Shown piece by piece: positions 31,865 to 42,689 of a stretch of 64,000 bases of DNA. The notes beneath the pieces were generated by a model. The model was not told the origin of the DNA and did not search any database. It saw only the letters and a list, made by a program, of their open reading frames with translations. The DNA is taken from the NCBI GenBank assembly GCA_031761405.1, contig JASEVX010000001.1:111161643-111225642 (forward strand). The letters are read 5' to 3'. Position numbers and translations under genes: made by a program. The DNA comes from Serripes groenlandicus (Eukaryota > Mollusca > Bivalvia > Cardiida > Cardiidae). Each line of letters starts with the position of its first letter. The first letter of the stretch is position 1.

Positions 31865-34436
31865 AGACGTGCTCCTCGAAAAATAGATATAATCCTGTGC
31901 ATATATATATCAACAAGGGTGGACACAGTTTTGGGGATCGCCTCACTTCAACTCATTTTTTTATCGACATTTCGGAATGGCTCGTTTTTTTTTTTCCGTT
32001 GCGGTAATTGTCAGTGATATTGCGATTATTATTATTCAAATGGTTAAATGGTTTGACAGTTGCCGGAAAAATAATCGCAATATCCGAAATTTCGAAAGCA
32101 GGTACTTTTGTTTTTGGTCCATGTTGTTGTCCTTTTGGCGGATTCGCGAATATTTCAAAGGAATAAACATATGTAGGGAGAAAAATGTCACAATATGTTG
32201 GTATAGTTTGATAGAGAAATGCATAATTGATTGATTCCGAATTGCATTGGAAGCCGCCAGGAGGCGGCTTCCTGTAGGGATGCTTTTAATTTTCGGTCAA
32301 GGAGAATATTTAGACCGGCCAGCGTGACCACATATCTTGATTTCTCTTTGTCCTTTCTAAGTACATTAATTTAAGGTAATGACTTTTAAAACATCCCTTT
32401 TACACTCTATATACATGTGTGAGTTTTACAAATTAAAAACAAAAGACAAAGGCCAGTATATTAATTGAATGTATGTACATTTTTATTTAAGCGGAATTCA
32501 TACTGTATTTACTCTAGACAGTAAAATAGAGAACCCTTCTATTAAATTTGTAAATGTAGTCTGGTTCCTTAAAATTACATGCTATGATATATTACGCAGT
32601 AATTAGACGAAGAAGCCTCTTCCCGTATTCACTAAACTTTTCAATTTAGATATTTGTCTAAATCTAAATCTTAATATTTAGTCCACGTTTTAGGTTTAAT
32701 CCGTATTCACCAACGCGTTTTAAACCGATCTCAATTTGGTCTAATGTGTAAATGTCGTAAACGGCCACGCAGCGACTCTGGTTCCCGAATCAAGTTAAGA
32801 GCTAAAATAATAGACAGTACCATTCATCTATAATCTATTTATAGATTTTCATTTTTATCGCAATTTCACATACATTTTTCATTTGCTTTGCTTTTAATAA
32901 TCTGACTTTCATGTTCAGTACATACTGGATTCAAAGTTAACTTTGAGTACAATTGTCATAGCAAAATGCAGACATGAAAAGATTTAAACCACAGAAATAT
33001 CTTTCAAGATCAATTTCGATCCTTTTCGCTGATGCAGTTCCACATTTCATGAATATCGCGGTAAACAAGATATCGGTGTATATTGTCTAGCCAACAACAT
33101 GTGTTATCACGGATGCGATGTGAACATCCAGAATACTTAAATGAAATGAAATCTTCTGGTTCTTACAAACAAAGTGTGATCGGATTAACTGAACTGTATT
33201 TAACTTATCACTGTAAATGTAGACAGCATTTCAACTCTTATATCAACTGGTAAATTTACAGTTTGAGAAATAAATTCAAGTAAATTTTCAATCACTGGTT
33301 TAACGTTTTCAAAAAAAATTAAACCAGTTCCTATGTTAAGCCTTTCCCTTATGCGTAGCACATTAAGTAAAAATTGGAACATCTTGCTAAATGAAGGTAT
33401 AACTTATGGACATAAAGTAGAAAACATTGTAGCAAAAGGATAAATTCCTCGTGATCAATTTCTCTTTTTGTCACAATGTATTCAAAAGTCGCTGCAGCTA
33501 TTGTCAGTCTTTCGGATTACGTGTACATAGAAATACGTTTACTTGATTTTCTGAATGATAATCACGACACGAGTTCACATCAGTTTCGTCAACTCGAGAT
33601 TGTGCGTTTGTAATCCGACAGCTTTGATTTTCAATTGCTCAATTTGCCACAATAATAACTCTTTTCAATTATCTTACTATCATTTATAGAGATTTTCTAT
33701 GTTTTGTACTTGATGATTTTAAAGTCTGTCAGAGTAAACATCATTGAAATCATTGTGGCAAAAGGAGAAATATCTGCATTTGCCTCAATAATTCAACACT
33801 TTTCAATTATCATACGATCATTTATAGAGATTTTTTTTACTTGATAATTTCAAAGTCGTCTACTGCAGATTTGTTTTATGTGGGAAACCATTATCCATTA
33901 TCATGACTTACCGATACAAACGAAAAACAGATTTTCTGTGTGTCAGCATTATTTGATAAAACATTATCATAACAGGGCGTGTGCTCAATACAAATAGTTG
34001 ATTGTTTTTGGTACTAATTTAAATTTATCATAACCTCTTGTCCATTTATCTTTAGTATTATATGTCACTTTTTATGATCAGCTTAACTCTAAATTATCTC
34101 ATTCACTTAAAACACAGACCCTGCCAAGTTAAATATCCTACATAAAACTTATATCTTCAATAATCGATATCAGCATTACACTACTGACTACAGATTAAAT
34201 TGTTCTAATGTTTGTGGATTTAAATGATCTTTTTTCTTATTTCTTCATGTGAAACGAAATATTGAGGCTTCTGTTTGATGCTTTGCATCAAACATCCGTC
34301 TTGTTTATTTGTTTGAATACTTTGAAAAAAATGAGTTGAAATGAGGCGACCCCAAAAACTGTGTCCACCCTAATGTTGATATATATGCATAGGGTCATAT
34401 CTAATTTTAGAGGAGCATGTCCCTGTAATCAGTTGC
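31865..34436. mobile_element. Candidate 2.5 kb element bounded by long inverted repeats
   Basis: Left 31865-31962 and right 34327-34436 are reverse complements for most of their length. Blocks shared in inverted order include ATGCATATATATCAACA, AGGGTGGACACAGTTTT and GGGGTCGCCTCA-like, and TCAACTCATTTTTTT. Inside lie two stem-loops (32249-32272 and 34276-34296), MITE debris near 33332-33500 and 33720-33890, and no transposase-like ORF. It could be a non-autonomous TIR element or two inverted copies of one dispersed repeat; the target duplication is not clear. Confidence 0.5.
32249..32272. repeat. Perfect 10-bp stem-loop
   Basis: GGAAGCCGCC, a 4-nt loop, GGCGGCTTCC. GC-rich inside an AT-rich segment. 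A second stem-loop (GTTTGATGC, TTT, GCATCAAAC) lies at 34276-34296 near the other inner edge of the candidate element. Confidence 0.8.
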
Positions 34437-34520
34437 TGAGGAAAAGCCCTTGTGTGGGAACGAGAGGGACAAATCGGATGCTTGTAATGGACGGACTTAC
34501 AACAATGACTACATGCTCTC

Positions 34521-34937
34521 TGGAATGTTCGGGAAAATAATTAAAACTGTGTACTTTATGTACACTAGAATGTTCGGGAAAACTATCAAAACTGTGTACT
34601 TAATGCTTACTAGAATGTTTGGGAAAATGATTAAAACTGTGTACTTTATGTGCACTGAAATGTTCGGGAAAATTATCAAAACTGTACTTTATGCACATGC
34701 TTACAAAAATGATCAGAACTGTGTACTTTATGCATACTTTCAAAATTATCAGAACTGTGTACTTTATGCACACGCTTTCAAAATGATTAAAATTGTGTAC
34801 TTTATGCACACACTTTCAAAATGATCAAAACTGTGTACTTTATGCACACACTTTCTAAATGATCAGAACTGTGTACTTTATGCACACGCTTTCAAAATGA
34901 TCAAAACTTTGTACTTTATGCACACGCTCACAAAATG
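34521..34937 (+). repeat. Tandem array, units of about 38-45 bp
   Basis: About eleven units around ACTGTGTACTTTATGCACAC. The first four carry an additional GAATGTTCGGGAAAA segment (about 45-50 bp), and the later ones use CTTTCAAAATGATCA (about 38 bp). The 124-codon frame across it is a translation of the repeat and not a gene. Confidence 0.88.
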
Positions 34938-34954
34938 ACTATGAAGAAGGTCCT

Positions 34955-35170
34955 TTTAATCCTTTCCATATACAGCAAATCTGCAGTAGATGACTTTGAA
35001 GGCATTTAGTATAAAAAATTAAAAGTCTCTATAAATAAAGGTTTAATTACTGAATACAGTTAAAAACGTTGTGGCAAAAGGAGAAATTGGTTGTTTTGAG
35101 CAATTTCTCCTTTTTGCTACATCGTTTTCAAGAGTCGTCAGAAAGCGTCTACCAGTGGGAAAGGATTAAT
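34955..35170 (+). mobile_element. TTAA MITE, slightly decayed ends
   Basis: TTAATCCTTTCCATATACAG to CCAGTGGGAAAGGATTAA. Centre AAAAACGTTGTGGCAAAAGG. Confidence 0.78.
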
Positions 35171-35586
35171 CCAGAGCAAAGTAGGCTAATGGCTAAAACA
35201 AAAGTTTGAAAATGTGGTATAAAATTATCATGTCAGCTGGCAAAAATAATAAGTAATTGGATTTACACAGGTACATTTATCATTACTTCACCCTTTCTCT
35301 CATTCAGAGGGACTTTTGACACATTAGTAGCCAATGACATTTTGAAATATCATCTGAGATGTAGATATTTGCTGGTAATTCAATGAGTCCTTTTCCACTG
35401 TTCATCAAAGTTAGAACTTACCTCTCCAGTATTTCCATTCATTGCTCAAGATATTTCCAATTTGGAAAGTCCAAAATAGCCTATCAAGTAATATATTTAC
35501 CTACTACCTTATGGTAATATTTTCACTCTTCCAAATATAAAGTTTTTTTAAGAGAGAAAATGGAAGTATTATCTTTTAGACAAATA

Positions 35587-35818
35587 TTAATCCTTTCCCA
35601 CATGCAGACACTTTATGGTGCCTCTGCAGCAAAATAATTTTGAAAACTATAATTGTGGCAAAAGAAAGAATTGCCCATAATAAACTATTTCCCCTTTGGC
35701 CACATTGTTTTAAGCTCTATTCAATATTCATGCCTTCATTTCTAGAGTTGTTCCCTATTTTTGTATAGATGTTTTCAAAGTCATCTGCTGCAGATTTGTT
35801 GTAAATTGGAAAGGGTAA
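35587..35818 (-). mobile_element. TTAA MITE, CACATG-ended
   Basis: TTAATCCTTTCCCACATGCA, ATGGTGCCTCTGCAGCA, GTCATCTGCTGCAGATTTGT, and the end AAATTGGAAAGGGTAA. Confidence 0.75.
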
Positions 35819-35967
35819 AAACAATGTATTGCTCCTGATAAGCACCATTTTACCTTTTTGTCTCATAAATGCTGTTATATTTGTCAAGATGTCTACTTAC
35901 TGTTTCCATGGTAGTGGTAAGAGAGTCCACTTTCGGAGTTGGATATCAGGTTGGGTCACATATATAC

Positions 35968-36997
35968 CAAAGACTGATGCAGCATTACGACTGATGCAGC
36001 ATTACGACTGATCAAGCTTTACGACTGATGCAATCATTACAACTGATACAGCTTTACAACAGATGCAGAATTACGACGGATGCAGAATTACGACTGATGC
36101 AGCATTACAACTGATGCAGCATTTCGACTGATCAAGCTTTACGACTGATGCAAGCATTACAACTGATACAGCTTTACAACGGATGCAGAATTACGACTGA
36201 TGCAGAATTACGACTGATGTAGCATTATGACTGATGCAGCTTTACAACTGATGCAAGCATTACAACTGATACAGCTTTACAACAAATGCAGAATTACGAC
36301 TGATGCAGCTTTATAACTGATGCACCTTTATGACTGATGCAAGCATTATGACTGAAACAGCTTTACAATTGATGCAGAATTACGACGGATCAAGCATAAC
36401 GACTGATCAAGCATTACGACTGATGCACCTTTATGACTGATGCATATTTACGACTGATGCACCTTTATGACTAATGCAAGCAATACAACTGATACAGCTT
36501 TATGACTGATGCAGCTTTATGACTGATGCAAGCATTACGACTGATGCAGATTTACGACTGATGCACCTTTATGACTAATGCAAGCATTACGACTGATGCA
36601 AGCATTACAACTGATACAGCTTTATGACTGATGCAGCTGTATGACTAATGCAAGCTACAACTGATGCAAGCATTACGACTGATACAGCTTTATGACTGAT
36701 GCAAGCATTACAGCTGATACAGCTTTATGACTGATGCAGCTGTATGACTAATGCAAGCTTCAACTGATGCAAGCATTACGACTGATACAGCTTTATGACT
36801 GATGCAAGCATTACAGCTGATACAGCTTTATGACTAATGCAAGCATTACAACTGATACAGCTTTATGACTGATGCAAGCATTACAACTGATACAGCTTTA
36901 TGACTAATGCAAAGCATTACGACTGATACAGCTTTATGACTGATGCAAGCATTACAACTGATACAGCTTTATGACTGATGCAGAATTACGAATGATG
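35968..36997 (+). repeat. Minisatellite, 17-18 bp unit, about 1 kb
   Basis: More than 50 imperfect units of the form ACTGATGCAGCTTTATG, with variants ACAACTGATACAGCTTTAT and TACGACTGATGCAAGCAT. Longer composite periods recur in the right half, indicating segmental amplification. It ends beside a SINE tail at 37010. Confidence 0.92.
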
Positions 36998-37007
36998 CAT
37001 CATGTCT

Positions 37008-37095
37008 GGATAAATAATACCCGAGTAAACTGATGATTTACCCAGGACTGTGATGTAACTGAAATTGTTTAAAGCTGCATAAAATCCTACTGAAA
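37008..37095 (+). mobile_element. SINE 3' tail fragment
   Basis: TGATTTACCCAGGACTGTGA, TGTAACTGAAATTGTTTAAA and CATAAAATCCTACTGAAACA match the tail of the SINE at 6391-6605. The tRNA head is absent; the minisatellite lies where it would have been. Confidence 0.65.
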
Positions 37096-37099
37096 CAAT

Positions 37100-37866
37100 C
37101 AAATACGATTTCTACTCTTTAATCTCATCAGTAGTTCTTCCTTTTCCGATATTCATAAAAGTCTTGAAGCAGAATATTCGTCAAAAATCAGCTAAACAGA
37201 AGAAAAAAGATAAACAAATGACCCTCTATAGCCCTGAAAAACATAATGTGCAATCAAGTTCTATATATAAAGGTGTAGACTCAGATAAGCTTGTATACAA
37301 CATATGGAACTAAAAACCATCTTCACTATTGATATATAAGCAACAAAGACCTATAGATGGATATAAGAAAGAAGTATAGCCCCAATTGTCATCTACACCA
37401 TGGCCAATTCATCAATGAACAAAATGGGGCAACTAAGATGACTGTTTTAAGCATAATGGAATCTAACTTATTGAACCATTTCCAACGCACAAGAAAAGTG
37501 TCTATGTAAGAAAGGGTTAATTAATGACCAAAAAGTTTAATTACTTTTTTCAGTTTTTGAGAAATGATGTTTGTGAATCATTTTAACTGTTTTAAAACCC
37601 CACCTACCACTACCCTGGGATGATGAATCCTTTTGTCAAGTAAAACCCATCAAATATTTTTTCATACCACCCCTCGGGCAGTTTAAAATATGGCCACCTC
37701 ACACGAAAAACTGACCTTCACTGGTCTTAGCAACCACTTAACGTCTAGGTCAGCCAGTGCCCTATAACATGCAGTATGGTCAGGATCTCTCCTATATACC
37801 CCCCTAGTCAGACAGTAGCATCCTGGATCTGTCTACAGAACGGATTTGTCCGTCCGGAGACTATTT
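37100..37866. other. Unassigned intergenic sequence
   Basis: No gene recognised. A MITE-like end lies near 37470-37525 (AAGAAAAGTGTCTATGTAAG, AAAGGGTTAA). Confidence 0.4.
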
Positions 37867-37889
37867 TAACCCTTTCCCACTCCCACAAC

Positions 37890-38050
37890 TACTATTAACA
37901 AATCTGCAGCAGTAGAATCTGCTCGCTTTGCATAACTACTTCTTTACCAAATGTTGTTGGCTGTTAACCCTTTCCCTCATACCACAAATCTGCAGCAGTA
38001 GAATCTGCTCGCTTTGCACAACTACTTCTTTACCAAATGTTGTTGGCTGT
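37890..38050 (+). repeat. Tandem duplication of a MITE left end plus flank
   Basis: A segment of about 80 bp (ACAAATCTGCAGCAGTAGAA, TCTGCTCGCTTTGC, ACTACTTCTTTACCAAATGT, TGTTGGCTGTTAACCC) occurs twice in succession with very few differences, and the second copy runs into a full MITE at 38050. Confidence 0.85.
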
Positions 38051-38279
38051 TAACCCTTTCCCTCATACGACAATTCTGCAGCAGACGACTTTGAACGTAT
38101 TTTGTCAAAACATAGAAAATCTCCATAATTGAATGGATAACCTATGACAAAAAGTGGAAAACATTGTGGCAAAAGTAGAAATTGCACGTTTTGTGCAATT
38201 TCTTCTTTTGTCACTATGTTTTCAAAAAGCCGTCTGCTGCAGAGGCGTCAGAAAGCGTATATATGAGGGAAAGGGTTAA
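38050..38279 (+). mobile_element. TTAA MITE, full length
   Basis: TTAACCCTTTCCCTCATACG to ATATGAGGGAAAGGGTTAA, very close to the family consensus. Confidence 0.92.
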
Positions 38280-38299
38280 AATGGTGGAATCTGTATCAG

Positions 38300-38480
38300 G
38301 TAATTCAGGTTAATTTTCCCTCATACAATAACTCCACAGCAGAAGCCTTTGAACATATCTAGGCAAAAATATGGAAAATCTCCAAAAATGTATAATTATG
38401 TATACAAAAGTTTCTTCAAAAGTCGACTGTGCTGCAAATGTGTTTGAATTCTTCTACATGCGAGAAATAGGATTAATTGT
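38300..38480 (+). mobile_element. TTAA MITE, degenerate
   Basis: TTAATTTTCCCTCATACAAT, CCACAGCAGAAGCCTTTG, GAAAATCTCCAAAAATG, GTCGACTGTGCTGCAAATG. The central palindrome is lost. Confidence 0.6.
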
Positions 38481-38495
38481 TGTTGCCAATAAGAA

Positions 38496-38729
38496 TTAAA
38501 CCCTTTCCCACCATATAGACGCTTTCTGACACTGCTGCTGCAGACAACTTTTAAAAACATTGTGACAAAAGGAGAAATTGCTCAAAACAAGCAATTTTTT
38601 CTTTTTACATAATGTTTTCAACATTTTTTTCAGTAATAAGACCTTTATTTATAGAGATTTTCCATGTTTCTGACCTAATTGTTCAAAGTGGTCTGCTGCA
38701 GATTTGTTGCATGTGGGAGAGTGGTTTAA
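38496..38729 (-). mobile_element. TTAA MITE
   Basis: TTAAACCCTTTCCCACCATA, ACGCTTTCTGACACTGCTGC, GGAGAAATTGCTCAAAACAA, to CATGTGGGAGAGTGGTTTAA. Confidence 0.8.
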
Positions 38730-39059
38730 AATATCTCAAGGTCCATTTTCCTGCGTTGAGACTCCATTCTACTTTGTAATATTTTAATTCATGTTTATGT
38801 CCTATACAGGCCATAGGTTGGTCAAACTGACCAGAGTAAAAGTAATTAAACAAGATGATTAATTAGTTAAGTATATACAGAACTGTCATCACCAAAGTGA
38901 CATGCATTTGTGTTCTGGTCTGTATAGTCCCTTAATTAAACAATCATTAATTTTTACTTGACATGTACAAGTTTTACTGGAGCCAAACCCATGCCATTAT
39001 TTATTTTACAAATGGCCAACAGACTGTTATTTATACCTGTATATAATCATATCATTAAT

Positions 39060-39253
39060 TTAACCCTTTCCCACATACAGCTAATCTGAAGCAGACAACT
39101 TTGAAAACATCTACCGGTAGTTTACACAATGTAAAACATTGTGGCGAAAGGAGAAATTGATCAATATGAGCAAGTTCTACTTTTGCCACAATATTTTCAA
39201 AAGCCTTCTGCTGTACATGCGTCAAAATGCATCTGCAAGTGGGAATGGGTTAA
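39060..39253 (+). mobile_element. TTAA MITE, CACATA-ended
   Basis: TTAACCCTTTCCCACATACA to GCAAGTGGGAATGGGTTAA. GGCGAAAGGAGAAATTGATC in the centre. Confidence 0.85.
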
Positions 39254-39439
39254 GTCCATGCTTTGTTTTTGTAAAACTGTTCAGTCAACTTTGCCTTAGG
39301 AAGGTCACCCCAAGGGAGGTGACCCAAGGGAGTCAAATTGTGGCTGCTGTAGACAGGTGGCTGTCTAATACAAGTCAAATAACGAACAAACTGGTTGGTT
39401 GCTTAATCTTCAGGTGACTGATTAATACAAGTTGGTTGC

Positions 39440-40207
39440 TTAACCCTTTCCCTCATACGACAATTCTACACCAGACGACTTTGAACATACTTGTCAACAA
39501 GAGGCCCATGAGGGCCCCATGAGGGCCTATGCTCTACTGGCATTGATCTGGCTTGTTTCAAAAGGAACCAATATGTCATCAATATTCAAATACCATCTAA
39601 GTTTGGTGAAGATCAGATAGTAAATGGAAGCTCTATTGTGTTCACAAGCTGTATTATAGCAATTTTGACAATTTCAAGGGCCCTAATCCAGCCATGCATG
39701 GGTAGATCTGGCCGTTTTTTTAGAAATGAACCAAACTCTCATGGATATCTAACTACTGTATAAGTTTGATTGAGATACAATCAAAAGTGAAGACTGTATC
39801 GTGTTAACAAGCTCTTTTATAGCAATTTTTACCATTTCAAGGGCCATAATCCAGTTGTGCATGGGCGGATCTGTAGCTGATTTTCGAAAGGAACCGAGCT
39901 CTCATGGATATCTGAAGACTGTATCGTGTGTATCGTGTTAACAAGAAATTGTTTACGGACGGACGCATGCACGCACTCACGCATGGACGACGGACAAATC
40001 GCCACGACATAAGCCCTTCTGGGCCAGTAGAGCTAAAAAATAGAAAATCTCTATAATGGAATGGATAACCTATGACAAAAAGTGGAAAACATTGTGGCAA
40101 AAGGAGAAATTGCACGTTTTGTGCAATTTCTTCTTTTGATACTATGTTTTCAAAAAACCGTCTGCTGCAGAGGCGTCAGAAAGCGTCTATATGAGGGAAA
40201 GGGTTAA
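39440..40207 (+). mobile_element. TTAA MITE split by a Helentron-like insertion
   Basis: The left part is 39440-39496 (TTAACCCTTTCCCTCATACG ... ACATACTTGTCAA). The right part is 40036-40207 (AAAATAGAAAATCTCTATAA ... GAGGGAAAGGGTTAA). Joined, these follow the MITE consensus, so the element between them is a younger insertion into an A-run. Confidence 0.9.
39497..40035 (+). mobile_element. Helentron-like element (GCTCTACTGGC family) with defined ends
   Basis: Starts ACAAGAGGCCCATGAGGGCC. The subterminal repeat GCTCTACTGGC (39531-39541) is matched by GCCAGTAGAGC (40023-40033). Two related internal units contain CTCATGGATATCTxAxxACTG and AACAAGCT. A GACGGACGCATGCACGCACT tract and the hairpin GCCCTTCTGGGC follow, ending CTAAAA. 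The flanking MITE shows it entered an A-run with no obvious duplication longer than the run. Confidence 0.78.
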
Positions 40208-40209
40208 CA

Positions 40210-41118
40210 GTGATGACAGTGCTAACACAAGTTTGACTGAAAATGACTCCTTGCCTCATAAAATCAACATTTGACACATTTGTAGCAGACAACATTTTTA
40301 ACTATTTCAAGAAAAGTAGAAATATTCATGACAAGATATTACAAGCTGTATTCACAATATTATATACATGGTTATCTAATTACAATAATATTAAACCCTA
40401 TAATTTCTAAACGCCAAAGTAAATTTAAAATGCAAGGTATATTGAATTAACTTTATTGTTTTATCTCAACTGTAATTATTTAATTATTCCTTCACAACCT
40501 TTGGTCAAGTTTTGATAACTCTATGTTAAAGATATACTTCAATATAACCCTCCCTTTCCCACTTAAATAACACATTTTGATGCTTCTGTTCTGTTCTCCC
40601 TTCAACCATAAAGTTTCAACTCTGAAATGAAAATATTTCTTTTATAGAGATTTACCATATTTTTCAAAATGACGTTTCCGAGTCATATGCTATGACTGTT
40701 GCTATGTGGGAAAGGGCTAACTACCATGCATGAATTTTGTTACTTTTTATACTTTATACATTGGAAAAGGATCAATTCTCTGCCTTATTATCCAAAAAGA
40801 TTCAAGAATGAAGAAAACATAGTCAACCGTTTGTTGAACAGCAGATCTTTTAACTTTCAAGACAAATACAAATATGAAATTGTGAATCTTAAATTAGACA
40901 TTCGAAATCTTAAAGTTCACAACAGATGGACAATCCATACACTTAATACAGTCTGACCTGTGCTTAAAGACCACCCATTGGAATAGAACAATCTGGTCTT
41001 TGTACCCAGGTGGTTCAATTACAGGGTCATTTATGCAGAAAATTAGTAATTAGGCAATTAAAAGTGTGGTTGCTTTAGACAGGGAATTGCTAAACAAATG
41101 TGGTCTTTAGCACAGGTT
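40210..41118. other. Unassigned sequence with decayed MITE debris
   Basis: Weak MITE remains near 40555-40725 (CCCTCCCTTTCCCACTTAAA, ATGTGGGAAAGGGCTAA). No gene recognised; the 85-codon frame at 40699-40956 has no support. Confidence 0.4.
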
Positions 41119-41127
41119 TGACTTTAT

Positions 41128-41838
41128 TCTAAAGATAAAATATTGTTCATGAACTAAAGGTTGTTCTATAACTAACAGGCTGTTCATGAACTAGGCAGTT
41201 CCATAACTAACAGACTGTTCTTGAACTAGGCAGTTCCATAACTTAAAGATTGTTCATGCACTAGGCAGTTCCATAACTGACAGATGTTCATTAACTAGGC
41301 AGTTATATAACTGAAAGACTGTTCATGAACTAGGCAGTTATATAACTGACAGACTGTTCATGAACTAGGCAGTTCCATAACTGACATGTTCATTAACTAG
41401 GCAGGTTATAACTGACAGCCTGTTCATTAACTAGGCAGTTCTATAACTGACAGACTATTCATGAACTAGGCAGTTATATAACTGACTGACTATTCAGTGA
41501 CTAGGCAGTTCTATGACTGACCAACTGTTCATTAACTAGGAAGTTCTATAACTGACAGACTGTTCATTAACTAGGAAGTTCTATAACTGACAGACTGTTA
41601 ATGAACTAGGCAGTTCTTTAACTGAAAGACTGTTAATGAACTAGCCAGTTCTATAACTGAAAGACTGTTCATGAACTAGGCAGTTGTTCCATAACTGACA
41701 TATGTTCATTAACTAGGCAGGTTATAACTGACAGACTGTTCATTAACTAGGCAGTTCTGTAACTGACTGACTATTCATTGACTAGGCAGTTCTATAACTG
41801 ACAGACTGTTAATGAACTAGGCAGTTCTATAACTGAAA
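41128..41838 (+). repeat. Tandem array, unit about 35-37 bp
   Basis: About twenty imperfect units of GACTGTTCATGAACTAGGCA followed by GTTCTATAACTGACA. Variation is mostly in CATGAA/CATTAA/AATGAA and in spacing. No ORF. Confidence 0.92.
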
Positions 41839-41839
41839 G

Positions 41840-42688
41840 CTGTAACTGTTCGCTACGTAGGTACATGTAATATGATTGAACTACTTCTAGAGCTTTCGTG
41901 AGACCTTACTATGAATATCATTTGGACTGAAATCTAGAAGTCCATGTTATTGAGGTCTTAGATAGTACTTTTAACTTTTTCCCTGATATTAACAACTTTT
42001 GACACCTTTCTAGCCGATACCTTTAGAAACATTTGACAAAAAAAGAAGCAATTTTTCGAAACAAGCACTTTCTACAAGCACTTTCTCCTTTCACCACAAT
42101 TCTTTCATACACCCATTTATAAAAAATACTTCTTTCAAATTTCTAGATGTCATCTAGATTATTTGCAAAACATTGTTTCAGGTATAAACACTTTCTCAAA
42201 AACAGACTCTCCTGCAGATGCCTTTCAAAATGAGTAATTTTTAGTTTCAACTCTCTAGAATAATTAAAATTTCAATTATGAAGATTTTTCAAGTTTTTGG
42301 CAATATGTATTCTGCTGCAGATTTGTCATATGTGAGACAGGATAAGCAGTTAGTTGATATAACCTGTCCTTTCTGTCTTTGTCCACTAATGATATCATGA
42401 CAAAGGACAATGCAGACAAACAGATATCACAGAAAGGGTCGATATCATGATACCGTATTGAAAACCAACTTGATATCCATTTTGACGTTTCTGGACAAAT
42501 ATTGGACCAACGATACTAGATATGTTTTATGGTTTCAATTAGTGGGGGTATACTGCTACTGAAAAAACCAATTTAGTTGAGAGTTTTTAGTTTAAGGAAA
42601 ACATAATTGTTTGGGCAGTTTTATTGCTCAGACTACATGAATCATTTAAATGGCATGGGGCATAAAATTAGGTTAGCGATGTGTATAA
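41840..42688. other. Unassigned sequence with MITE debris
   Basis: Decayed MITE fragments near 41990-42350 (GAGCAATTTTTCG-like, TTCTGCTGCAGATTTGTCAT). No gene recognised. Confidence 0.4.
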
Positions 42689-42689
42689 T

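Noticed and set aside
31977..32234. 85-codon frame as a transposase fragment of the 31.9-34.4 kb element
   Set aside because: Composition reflects AT-rich DNA, no DDE or DNA-binding motif is visible, and there is an equally long frame on the other strand.
34450..34824. 124-codon open frame
   Set aside because: It is a translation of the 38-45 bp tandem array with repeated FGKxIKTVYFM units; repeat-derived and no independent coding evidence.
35968..36997. CRISPR-like or regulatory array
   Set aside because: Short imperfect head-to-tail minisatellite with no spacer/repeat alternation.
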